Assembly: GCA_035463115.1 (NCBI GenBank)
Contig: DATHTO010000090.1
Span: 1 to 64,000 of the forward strand
Direction of reading: 5' to 3'
DNA from: BPGL01 sp035463115
GTDB lineage: Bacteria; Actinomycetota; UBA4738; HRBIN12
DNA: 64,000 bases
Positions 24,246 through 33,528 of the stretch are shown here, piece after piece (within the stretch, counting starts at the first letter, position 1; the number at the start of each line of letters is the position of its first letter). Both the position numbers and the translations under genes were made by a program. Below the pieces are notes generated by a model. It ran no database searches and was not told the DNA's origin. It saw only the letters and a program-made list of their open reading frames with translations.

Positions 24246-26108
24246 TCAGCTCCTCGGGAACCGCAGATCGCCCTCGCGGCGCGTGACGCCCGTCCGGTCG
24301 AGGTGCTCCAGCAACGGAACGGCGTACTTCCGGCTCGTGCCGAGCGTCTCGCGCACCGACGAGACGGTGACCCCCGTCTCGGCGTGCTGCCGGACGATCG
24401 ACGCGGCCCGTTCGACGAGCGACGGGGCGACCACGATGTCTGGGGTGAGCCGGACGACGACGCCCCCCCGCGCGGCCGCGTCGATCACCTCGCGGGCGAA
24501 CCCCCGCTCGACGAGGGTCTTGACGTCGGGGGGCAACGGCTCGTCGGCGCCCGTGAGCGCCGCGAGGAGGCGTTCGACGTCGGCGCCGTGCTCGCCCAGG
24601 TCCACGCGATGCCCCGATAGCCGCACGGTGGTCGCCGAGCGAACCGCGTCGCCTCGCACGACGAGGTGGTCCAGCGAGGCGTCGGCGAGTCCAGGGTCGC
24701 GCGGCGCCCCGACGCGCGCGAGCGCGCCGAGCGCGGCGCGCCGTACGTCGTCGAGCGGGGCGCCCTCGTCGAGGGGGTGCTCCGCGTGGTGGGCCTCGAG
24801 CAACCGGAGGATCGCGTCCTTGACCGCCTCCGCGACCGCGGGCGCCACGAACCAGTCGCCGGCGATCTCGCCGCCCGGGGCCTCGGAACCCGTGATCGTC
24901 CGAGCTTCGGCACGCGTGATCGCCCCGCGCTCGGCGACGACGAGCGCCGGGAGCTCGTTCCGCGACGCCGACGCGCGCGCCGCGAGCCGGTCTCGGGGCG
25001 CCGGGCCGGCCCGTCGCGGTGGCGCGACGTCGAGCACGACCCCGCCTGCGACGGTCTCGCGGCGTCCGGCCTCCCGCACGACGAACCGATCGAACACGTC
25101 GAGCAGGAGCGGCCGGTCCAGCGTGACCCTCGCGTACCCGGCGGCGCCGACGGGCATCGGGCCGCCGTACAGGCGCACGCGCGCGGGGGACTCCGACGCG
25201 CCGGCGTGGACCGAGAAGGCGCCTCGCCCCGTCAGCGGATGCGAGAGCCCGCGCACCGGCGCGATGCTCGCTTCGAACGTGGCGGTCGGGCGCCAGGTTC
25301 CGCGCTCCGCGAGCACGTCGCCGCGGTCGACGTCGCCCCGTTCGACACCGGCGAGGTTCGCGGCGACGCGCGCGACCGCGCACGCCGACGCCACGCCGCG
25401 CTCGTGCGACTGCAGCGCCCGGATCCGTGCCCTCCGGCCGCTGGGCTCGATCGCGACGTCCTGCCCGACCTCCAAGCATCCGCCCGTCAGCGTTCCCGTC
25501 ACCACGGTGCCGGAGCCGCGGATCGTGAAGGCCCGGTCGACGAACAAGCGGGTCCGTGCGGTCGGAGGCACCGGGGCCGTCGCGAGCGCGGCGTCGAGCG
25601 CGGCCATGAGCTGCGTGAGACCGTCGCCCGTCTGCGACGAGACCGGCACGATCGCCGCGCGCTCCAGGGCCGTCCCGCCGACCTTCTCCCGCACCTCGTC
25701 CTCGGCGATCGCGAGCGTCTCGCCGTCGACGAGGTCGAGCTTCGTCAAGGCGATCACCCCCGCGGCGACGCCGAGGACGTCGACGATCTCGAGGTGCTCC
25801 TCGGACTGCGGCTTCCAGCCCTCGTCCGCCGCCACGACGAAGAGCACGACGGGAACCGGACCGACGCCGGCGAGCATCGTCCGCACGAACCGTTCGTGCC
25901 CCGGCACGTCGACGAAGGCGACCTCGCGACCGCTCGGAAGCGTCGTCCACGCGTAGCCGAGCTCGATCGTGAGGCCGCGGCGCGTCTCTTCCGCGAGGCG
26001 GTCGGGATCGATCCCGGTGAGCCGTCGGATCAACGACGACTTGCCGTGGTCGACGTGTCCGGCGGTCGCGATCACCCGGAGCGCCGCCGCGCCGGTCTCG
26101 CCGCTCAC
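24246..26108 (-). CDS. selB: Selenocysteine-specific translation elongation factor
   Basis: Delivers Sec-tRNA(Sec) to ribosomes at UGA codons with a SECIS element. The 620-residue protein has the GTPase motifs GHVDHGKSSL (G1), DVPGHERF (G3) and TKLDLVD (G4), two EF-Tu-like beta domains, and C-terminal winged-helix repeats ending in VSSVRETLGTSRKYAVPLLEHLDRTGVTRREGDLR, the SECIS-binding type. GTG 26108 lies one base after the selA stop, so the genes are co-transcribed. Neither selD nor tRNA-Sec is in the window. Confidence 0.95.
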   Translation of the reverse strand: MSGETGAAALRVIATAGHVDHGKSSLIRRLTGIDPDRLAEETRRGLTIELGYAWTTLPSGREVAFVDVPGHERFVRTMLAGVGPVPVVLFVVAADEGWKPQSEEHLEIVDVLGVAAGVIALTKLDLVDGETLAIAEDEVREKVGGTALERAAIVPVSSQTGDGLTQLMAALDAALATAPVPPTARTRLFVDRAFTIRGSGTVVTGTLTGGCLEVGQDVAIEPSGRRARIRALQSHERGVASACAVARVAANLAGVERGDVDRGDVLAERGTWRPTATFEASIAPVRGLSHPLTGRGAFSVHAGASESPARVRLYGGPMPVGAAGYARVTLDRPLLLDVFDRFVVREAGRRETVAGGVVLDVAPPRRAGPAPRDRLAARASASRNELPALVVAERGAITRAEARTITGSEAPGGEIAGDWFVAPAVAEAVKDAILRLLEAHHAEHPLDEGAPLDDVRRAALGALARVGAPRDPGLADASLDHLVVRGDAVRSATTVRLSGHRVDLGEHGADVERLLAALTGADEPLPPDVKTLVERGFAREVIDAAARGGVVVRLTPDIVVAPSLVERAASIVRQHAETGVTVSSVRETLGTSRKYAVPLLEHLDRTGVTRREGDLRFPRS

Positions 26109-26109
26109 G

Positions 26110-27492
<1,383 letters not shown>

Positions 27493-27577
27493 GCGCCGAG
27501 CCTATCGCGGCGCTCCGGCGCGTCGGTTCGCCTCGCGAGGACCGCGTTGCGTGGCGCCCGGTAGGATGGTGGCCGCG

Positions 27578-28771
27578 ATGGTCGATACCCCCACGCGCCC
27601 CCAGTTCCGGTCCTCCGAGGTCATGAGCATGGTCCGCGGCGGCGGGCTCGACGTCGACGTCGTTCCGGCCGGTGAGTTCTCCACCGAGGAGATGATCCTC
27701 AACATCGGGCCGCAGCATCCCGCGACGCACGGCGTCCTTCGGATCGTCCTGGAGCTGAGCGGCGAGCTGATCACCCGTGCCGAGCCGGTGATCGGGTACA
27801 TGCACCGGGGGGCCGAGAAGCTCGCCGAGTTCCGCGACGCGCGGCAGACCCTGGTGCTGATGAACCGGCACGACTGGCTGTCGGCCTTCAACAACGAGCT
27901 CGGATGGACGATCGCCGCCGAGCGCCTGGCGGGCATCGAGGTTCCCGAGCGGGCGCAGTGGATCCGAACGATGCTCGCCGAATGGAACCGGATCTTGAAC
28001 CACCTGATGTTCATGGGGTCGTACCCGCTCGAGCTCGGCGCCATGACGCCGATCTTCTACGCGTTCCGCGAGCGGGAGATGATCCAGGATCTGATGGAGG
28101 CCGCGACCGGCGCGCGCCTGCACCATTCGTTCTGTCGGGTCGGCGGACTCAAGGACGACCTCCCACGCGGGTTCCTGAAGCGCAGCGTCGAGGTGCTGGA
28201 GCACACGCGCGCCGCGGTGAAGGAATACGAGACCCTCATCATGGGCAACGAGATCGTGTTCAAGCGGTGCCGTGACATCGGGATCCTGCCGGCGGCGACG
28301 GCCCTGTCGTACGGATGCTCGGGACCGACGCTGCAGGCGAGCGGCGTCCCGATGGACCCGCGCAAGGACGAGCCCTACGAGAAGTACGGCGAGGTCGAGT
28401 TCGAGGTGCCGGTCGGAACCCGAGGCGACAGTTACGACAGGCTCTGGGTCCTCGTGGAGCGGGTCAAGCAGAGCTGCAACATCATCGAGCAGTGCATCGA
28501 CAAGCTGCCGCCGGGCCCGTACCGCGCCGAGAAGCTCCCGAAGACGCTGAAGCTCGAAGGCGAGACGTACGTCCGCACCGAGAACCCGCTCGGCGTCATG
28601 GGCTATTACGTCGTCGGCGACGGCAAGAAGGCGCCCTACCGGCTGAAGATGCGCACCGCGTCGTTCTCGAACGTCAGCGTCGTGCGCGCGATCCTGCCGG
28701 GGCAGCTCGTGCCCGACCTGATCTCGATCCTCGGCTCGATCTTCTTCGTCGTCGGCGACGTCGACCGCTGA
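27578..28771 (+). CDS. nuoD: NADH-quinone oxidoreductase subunit D (isolated copy)
   Basis: The 49-kDa-type subunit of respiratory complex I, part of the quinone site near cluster N2. The ~397 residues include LNIGPQHPATHGVLRIVLELSGE, YMHRGAEKLAEFRD, RILNHLMFMG and the C-terminal ILGSIFFVVGDVDR, so it is full length. ATG 27578 was chosen; ATG 27566 is possible. No other nuo gene is present in the flanks, which are selA and a MidA-like methyltransferase. It may be an additional or relocated copy rather than part of a full nuo operon. Confidence 0.93.
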   Translation: MVDTPTRPQFRSSEVMSMVRGGGLDVDVVPAGEFSTEEMILNIGPQHPATHGVLRIVLELSGELITRAEPVIGYMHRGAEKLAEFRDARQTLVLMNRHDWLSAFNNELGWTIAAERLAGIEVPERAQWIRTMLAEWNRILNHLMFMGSYPLELGAMTPIFYAFREREMIQDLMEAATGARLHHSFCRVGGLKDDLPRGFLKRSVEVLEHTRAAVKEYETLIMGNEIVFKRCRDIGILPAATALSYGCSGPTLQASGVPMDPRKDEPYEKYGEVEFEVPVGTRGDSYDRLWVLVERVKQSCNIIEQCIDKLPPGPYRAEKLPKTLKLEGETYVRTENPLGVMGYYVVGDGKKAPYRLKMRTASFSNVSVVRAILPGQLVPDLISILGSIFFVVGDVDR

Positions 28772-28787
28772 GCCGCGCGACACCGGT

Positions 28788-29834
28788 TCACGTTCCCTCC
28801 GCGATCCACGACGGCTCGTCGAGCTCCGCGCTCGCGAGCACGATCCACCGCATCCGGCCGAGCGCAGCCGGATCCACGAGCAGCGTCGCTCGGCTGCGAT
28901 CGGACCACGTTCGCACCGCCTCGATCCCACGGCCGTCGGCGAGCTGGGCGCGCTGGCGGGCGAGCTCGTCGCGGAGCCACGACTCGAACCCCAGCGCGCC
29001 GAGCGCCTGCCGTTGCGAGATCGGCCCGAACGCCTGGAGCCCGGCGCCACGTGCCCGTGCCGCCACCAGCGAGAGATCCACGCCTGACGTGATGTCGGCG
29101 GAGCCCGGATCGCGGATGACGTCGCCGACGACCCGATGCCGCCGGTAGCCGTGGATCGCGCCGCCGGTCGTTCCGAGGTCGCCGTAGTCGACGAGGAGCG
29201 CGAAGCCGGGGTCGATCATCGTCGCGACGCGGTCGACGAACGCCGAGATCCCGACGGGCACGACGACGTCGCCGTCGGCGGCCGCGACCGCCGCCATCTC
29301 CGCCCGGAGGTCGTCGTCGATCGCGACGAGCTCTTCGTGCAGGCCGTCGCCATCGGTGGCGATCCTCACCTCGCGATCGCCCCGCACCACGCGGAAGGGC
29401 AGGTTGTCGAGCACCTCGTGGGCGAGGACCACATCGGCGCGGGGTGGCGCCTCGCTCGCCACCTCGATGCGTTCGATCGACGCGAGCGACGTGCGCGCTC
29501 CCGCCGAGATCTCCACGGCCGTGTACCGCGACGGCACGTCATGGAGCGATCCGAGGATCTGGCGAGCGAGGGTCCCGTCGCCCGCGCCGACCTCGACGAC
29601 GTGGAAGGGCTCGGGCGAGCCGAGCGACGTCCACAGCTCGCGCAGGGCACGCGCCATCAGCTCGCCGAAGACGGGGTGCACGTGGGGACTCGTGACGAAG
29701 TCCCCCGACGCGCCGATCGGCGGCTGCTCGTAGAAGCCTCCCGATCCGTACAGCGCGAGCTCCATGAACTCCGCGAACGTGATCGGCCCGTGGTCGTCGA
29801 TCGCCGCGCGGATCACCGAGGGGACGTCGCTCAC
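28788..29834 (-). CDS. MidA/NDUFAF7-type SAM-dependent methyltransferase
   Basis: The 348-residue protein carries the diagnostic blocks of the MidA family (formerly DUF185): ITFAEFMELALYGSGGFYE, SGDFVTSPHVHPVFGELMARAL, the SAM motif VVEVGAGDGTLARQIL, AHEVLDNLPFRVV and ALLVDYGDLG. The mitochondrial homologue NDUFAF7 dimethylates an arginine of the complex I subunit NDUFS2, the NuoD counterpart. The gene is convergent with nuoD, 16 bp apart, which fits that link. Whether it modifies NuoD here is inference. Confidence 0.88.
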   Translation of the reverse strand: MSDVPSVIRAAIDDHGPITFAEFMELALYGSGGFYEQPPIGASGDFVTSPHVHPVFGELMARALRELWTSLGSPEPFHVVEVGAGDGTLARQILGSLHDVPSRYTAVEISAGARTSLASIERIEVASEAPPRADVVLAHEVLDNLPFRVVRGDREVRIATDGDGLHEELVAIDDDLRAEMAAVAAADGDVVVPVGISAFVDRVATMIDPGFALLVDYGDLGTTGGAIHGYRRHRVVGDVIRDPGSADITSGVDLSLVAARARGAGLQAFGPISQRQALGALGFESWLRDELARQRAQLADGRGIEAVRTWSDRSRATLLVDPAALGRMRWIVLASAELDEPSWIAEGT

Positions 29835-29914
29835 GAGGCCAGTATCGGGCAGGGTGACGCCGACGCCCTTCGTGTGCCCGGAGCGTTCCGCGGACCTGAC
29901 AGGATGGGCATCCG

Positions 29915-30565
29915 ATGGGCGCGGACGACATCCGGAAGGCGGCCAGCGTGATCGCGACGCGCGAGAGCGAACACGGTCCCGAGGTCCTCGTCGTCGAACG
30001 GAGCGCTGCCAGCCGGTTCCTCCCCGGATACGTCGCGTTCCCCGGCGGCGCCGTCGACGTCGACGACGCTGCCCTTGCGGGACGCTGGTTCGGTGACGTG
30101 ACCGAGGCGGCCCGCGCCGCGGCGATCCGCGAGCTGATCGAAGAGACGAGCGTCGCGGTGACGGCCGGCGGCGCGCGTCTCGCGACCGACCCGGATCCGC
30201 TCGCTCGCGTCGACGTCGATCCCCCTCCTGCCGCGATGCTCCACGAGATCGCTCGCTGGATCGCGCCGGAAGAGGTTCCCGTCCGGTTCGACGCTCGCTA
30301 CTTCGCGGTCGCGGTCGACCACGGCGTGGACCCCGTCCCCGACGGTGGCGAGACGGCCGCGGCGTGGTGGGTCTCGCCGAGCGCGCTCCTCGAGGAGTGG
30401 TCCCGAGGCTCGCGGAAGCTCTACTGGCCGACCTGGCTCACTGTGCACGAGCTGGCGCCGTGCGCGTCGGTCGAGGCGCTGCTCGCGCTGCGGATGGAGA
30501 CGCGCGAGCCCGATGACGACGAGGTCGCGACGATGCCGCCGTCGGTCTTCTCGCAGGATCGATGA
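29915..30565 (+). CDS. NUDIX hydrolase (NUDT19/NUDT7-like)
   Basis: 216 residues. The NUDIX box is split by an insertion, as in coenzyme A-type NUDIX proteins: VAFPGGAVDVDD followed ~30 residues later by AAIRELIEETSVAV. Downstream it contains the long substrate-recognition segment (RWIAPEEVPVRFDARYFAVAV). It probably hydrolyses a CoA- or nucleotide-linked diphosphate. Its TGA overlaps the ATG of the MBL-fold gene (ATGA), so the two are translationally coupled. Confidence 0.88.
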   Translation: MGADDIRKAASVIATRESEHGPEVLVVERSAASRFLPGYVAFPGGAVDVDDAALAGRWFGDVTEAARAAAIRELIEETSVAVTAGGARLATDPDPLARVDVDPPPAAMLHEIARWIAPEEVPVRFDARYFAVAVDHGVDPVPDGGETAAAWWVSPSALLEEWSRGSRKLYWPTWLTVHELAPCASVEALLALRMETREPDDDEVATMPPSVFSQDR

Positions 30566-31938
30566 TCCGGATCGAGCGGATCTTGGCCCCGAACCCGAGC
30601 GTGTACACGCTCGACGGGACGAACACGTGGGTGATCGGGCGCGATCCCTCGGTGGTGATCGATCCCGGGCCGGAGATCGGCGAGCACCTCGACGAGGTCG
30701 CGCGGGCGGCGGGTCGGGTCGCGCACGTCCTCGTGACGCACGATCATCCGGATCACGCGCCCGCGGCCGCGAGCTTCGCCGCGCGTGTCGGGGCGCCGCT
30801 CGCGGCCGCGAAGCTCGCCGGCGCGGCGGCGCTCCGGGACGGCGCGACGTTCCGTGCCGGCGACGACGTGGAGCTCGTTGCCGTCGCCACGCCGGGTCAC
30901 ACGCCGGACCACGTCGCGTTCTGGATCGCGTCGGAACGTGCGCTCTTCACCGGTGACGCCGTGCTCGGGCGCGGCACGAGCGTGATCGATCCGCCCGAAG
31001 GAGACCTCGGCCGCTACGTCGTCTCGCTGCGCTCGATGCTCGCGCTGGCACCGCGGACGATCTACCCGGGGCACGGCCCGGTCGTCGCCGACGCGCGCGC
31101 GAAGCTGCAGGAGTACCTCGACCATCGAGCCGATCGCGAGCGGCAGATCGTCGAGAGCGTGGCGGACGGCCCGATCGCGATAGACGACCTCGTCGAGCGG
31201 GTGTACGCCGGATATCCGCGCGACGTCCTCCCGCTCGCGGCGCGCTCCGTCCTCGCGCATCTGAAGAAGCTCGAGACGGAGGGACGCGTCGAACGTCTCG
31301 GCCGTGGCGACGCCGCTCGATGGACGATCGCCGATCCCCGCGCGTGCGCCCGATGCGGCCGCCCGGTCCAGAGCCGCGCTCGCTACTGTCCGGCGTGCAA
31401 CCTGATCCTGCTGCAGGAGGCGGCGCCGCCGTCGCGGCGCGACGATCGTGCTCCCGTGGTCGAGCTCGTCGCCGTCGACGGCGATCGCGAGGCATACGTC
31501 CCGTCGTTGGCGGAGGCCGACGAAGAGGTCGCGGTCCGTGGATACCTGGACGAGGGGGAGCTGCTCGAGATCCGAGCCGACGGCCGGCCGGTCGGCGTGG
31601 TGCTCCTGTTCGACGACGCGACCACCACCGAGATCAAGAACATCGCGATCGCCGAGGGCCACCGGCGGGCGGGCGTCGGACGGGCCACGATCGACCGCAT
31701 CGTCGAGCGCGCCGTTGCAGCGGGGGCCGACCGCGTGATCGTCGGCACGGCCGAAACGAGCCACGGCACGATCGCGTTCTACCGCTCGTGCGGCTTCAGG
31801 GACGCCGGTCGCCGGTTCGGGTTCTTCGACGCGTACCCCGAACCGGTGGTCGAGGACGGCGTGCAGGCTCACGACATGGTCATGTTCGAACGGCGGCTCG
31901 GTCCGCGCGGCGACGGACCGACCGAAGCCGACCGCTGA
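30562..31938 (+). CDS. MBL-fold hydrolase fused to winged helix, zinc ribbon and GNAT domain
   Basis: A 458-residue multidomain protein. Residues ~1-190 are a LACTB2-like metallo-beta-lactamase fold (THDHPDHAPAA, ATPGHTPDHVAFW, LFTGDAVLG, YPGHGPVV). Residues ~195-255 form the winged helix usual for this subfamily (VLAHLKKLETEGRVERL). Then comes a zinc ribbon with two CxxC pairs (CARCGRPVQSRARYCPAC) and a C-terminal GNAT domain (IAEGHRRAGVGRATIDRIVE, TIAFYRSCGFRDAGRRF). The first two domains are a known pairing with NUDIX neighbours; the added ribbon and acetyltransferase are unusual. Substrates are unknown. Confidence 0.85.
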   Translation: MIRIERILAPNPSVYTLDGTNTWVIGRDPSVVIDPGPEIGEHLDEVARAAGRVAHVLVTHDHPDHAPAAASFAARVGAPLAAAKLAGAAALRDGATFRAGDDVELVAVATPGHTPDHVAFWIASERALFTGDAVLGRGTSVIDPPEGDLGRYVVSLRSMLALAPRTIYPGHGPVVADARAKLQEYLDHRADRERQIVESVADGPIAIDDLVERVYAGYPRDVLPLAARSVLAHLKKLETEGRVERLGRGDAARWTIADPRACARCGRPVQSRARYCPACNLILLQEAAPPSRRDDRAPVVELVAVDGDREAYVPSLAEADEEVAVRGYLDEGELLEIRADGRPVGVVLLFDDATTTEIKNIAIAEGHRRAGVGRATIDRIVERAVAAGADRVIVGTAETSHGTIAFYRSCGFRDAGRRFGFFDAYPEPVVEDGVQAHDMVMFERRLGPRGDGPTEADR

Positions 31939-32513
31939 AGGCCCGGCCCGACGAGCTGGAGCGGCGTCCGGACGATGTAGCGCCCCCGACGCACGACATC
32001 GATCGCCTGACGGGCGACGAGGGCGCGGATCGCCCGGTTCGCCGTTTCGCGTGTCGTGCCGACCATCGCGGCGAGGTCGTCCTGCGTCAGCCGAAGGGGG
32101 ATCAACACGCCTCCGGGCGCGGGACGGCCCACCCGCGAGGCGAGATCACGCAAGCGCCGCTCGATCCTCGTGGTCACGTCGAGCCACGCGAGATCGGCGG
32201 CGAGGGCGACGGCGCGGCGCGCTCGCTCGTCGAGCGCCCGGGCGGCGGCGATGCCCGTCAGCGACCGGAGCCGGACGGGCGACATCGCGCGCACGGTGCA
32301 GGTGGCCAGCCCGCCCAGCTCACCGACCGTCTGCGCCGGCCCGACGACGTCGACGAGGAGCTCATGACCGTCGACCGCGAGGGTCGACACGCGGAGCACG
32401 CCCGCTTCGACGTACGCGACGCCCGGCGCGGGCTCTCCCTGCCGACCGAACGTCTGGCTCGGCCGCAGGATCGTGAGGGGGAGCGGTTCGGCATCGCGCG
32501 GAAGCACGACCAT
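31869..32513 (-). CDS. Crp/Fnr family transcriptional regulator
   Basis: About 214 residues: an N-terminal cyclic-nucleotide-binding beta-barrel (FGRQGEPAPGVAYVEAGVLRVSTL) and a C-terminal helix-turn-helix (RLTQDDLAAMVGTTRETANRAIRALVARQAIDVV). The region lacks the Fnr cysteine cluster. I chose ATG 32513, which has AAGGGG at correct spacing, over ATG 32558. The last 70 bp are antisense to the end of the MBL-GNAT gene. It is divergent from a second cyclic-nucleotide-domain gene. Confidence 0.82.
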   Translation of the reverse strand: MVVLPRDAEPLPLTILRPSQTFGRQGEPAPGVAYVEAGVLRVSTLAVDGHELLVDVVGPAQTVGELGGLATCTVRAMSPVRLRSLTGIAAARALDERARRAVALAADLAWLDVTTRIERRLRDLASRVGRPAPGGVLIPLRLTQDDLAAMVGTTRETANRAIRALVARQAIDVVRRGRYIVRTPLQLVGPGLQRSASVGPSPRGPSRRSNMTMS

Positions 32514-32644
32514 CGGCACCACCCCTTCGGCGGCGACCCTAGCCGGCGGCGCCGACATCGCCGTGGCCCGTCGGCTTCCGCCTGCGACGGAGGCGAGCTA
32601 GGCTGTCGCGGCCGGACCCGCATCGTCGACCAGGGGGAACGATC

Positions 32645-33067
32645 GTGGCCAACGTCAAGCTCGACAGCGTCCTCGCCGCCGTGCCGCTGTTCGACGGGCT
32701 GAGCAAGCGGCACGTGAAGCGACTCGCGGGGGTGGCCGACGTCGCCGAGTTCATGGCCGACGCCTCGATCGTCCGCGAGGGCGATGCCGGTGACGCCTTC
32801 TACGTCGTGCTCGCGGGCCAGGCGAAGGTCACGACGAACGGCAAGGTCGTCAACCGCGTGATGCCGGGTGACTACTTCGGCGAGATCTCGCTGCTCGACG
32901 GCGACGTTCGAACGGCGACCGTCACCTCCGAGACGCCGATGACGCTGTTGATCCTGGAGCGGCCACGGTTCCTCAAGCTCCTGCGCGAGGAGCCGCAGAT
33001 GGCGATGCATCTGTTGCAGGGGCTCGCTCGTCAGGTCCGCCGCACGACGCGTTCCCTCGTCGGCTGA
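32645..33067 (+). CDS. Stand-alone cyclic nucleotide-binding domain protein
   Basis: 140 residues consisting of one cNMP-binding domain. It has REGDAGDAFYVVLAGQAKVTTNGK and the phosphate-binding cassette MPGDYFGEISLLDGDVRTATVTSET, in which the Gly-Glu and Arg contacts to the phosphate are present. There is no DNA-binding domain. GTG 32645 is preceded by GGGGGA. It may be a second-messenger sensor acting by protein contact, in divergent arrangement with the Crp-like gene. Confidence 0.88.
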   Translation: MANVKLDSVLAAVPLFDGLSKRHVKRLAGVADVAEFMADASIVREGDAGDAFYVVLAGQAKVTTNGKVVNRVMPGDYFGEISLLDGDVRTATVTSETPMTLLILERPRFLKLLREEPQMAMHLLQGLARQVRRTTRSLVG

Positions 33068-33073
33068 GCGTGC

Positions 33074-33117
33074 GCGCCCGGCCGGCGTAGCGCCCGGCCG
33101 GCGCAGCGCGCGGCCGG
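33074..33117. repeat. 16-bp GC-rich tandem repeat, 2.75 copies
   Basis: Units gcgcccggccggcgta, gcgcccggccggcgca and the partial gcgcgcggccgg lie end to end in the 62-bp gap between two plus-strand genes. Each contains the self-complementary ccggccgg, so the RNA could fold. It may act as a weak terminator or simply be slippage. Confidence 0.6.
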
Positions 33118-33129
33118 TACCCTTGGCGC

Positions 33130-33522
33130 GTGAAGGTCCAGTTCTTCCGAGCCGACGACGAGGAGCGAACGCCGCTCGCCGAGGTCGCCTGGGTCGACGG
33201 CGCGATCGAGGTCACGTCCGAGGACGACGAGCTCGCGTCGGACCTGCGTCGTGCGTTCCGACGGATCCCGGTGGTGACCGACGATGCGGCGTTCCGTCGG
33301 CGCGGCACGTACGGCGAGGTCGTGCTGCAGCCCGGCGATCTGGAGTGGTTCCGCGCGGCGGCGCTCGTGCGGGCGACCGCCGAGACTGGGCTCGTCGCCA
33401 CGATCGTTCCCGGCATCGCCGAGGGCGGCTTCGATCCTGCCGCCAACTACCGGCCGTTCGGCGAGCAGATGGAGCGGCTCGTCACGCGGTCGACCGATCG
33501 CGGCACCGACATCCGCCCGTAG
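33130..33522 (+). CDS. Conserved hypothetical protein
   Basis: 130 residues from GTG 33130. It looks like a compact alpha/beta domain (MKVQFFRADDEERTPLAEVAWVDGAIEV and a C-terminal FGEQMERLVTRSTDRGTDIRP). I do not recognise a family or catalytic motif. It is convergent with adnB, 6 bp away. Confidence 0.6.
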   Translation: MKVQFFRADDEERTPLAEVAWVDGAIEVTSEDDELASDLRRAFRRIPVVTDDAAFRRRGTYGEVVLQPGDLEWFRAAALVRATAETGLVATIVPGIAEGGFDPAANYRPFGEQMERLVTRSTDRGTDIRP

Positions 33523-33528
33523 GCGGGG

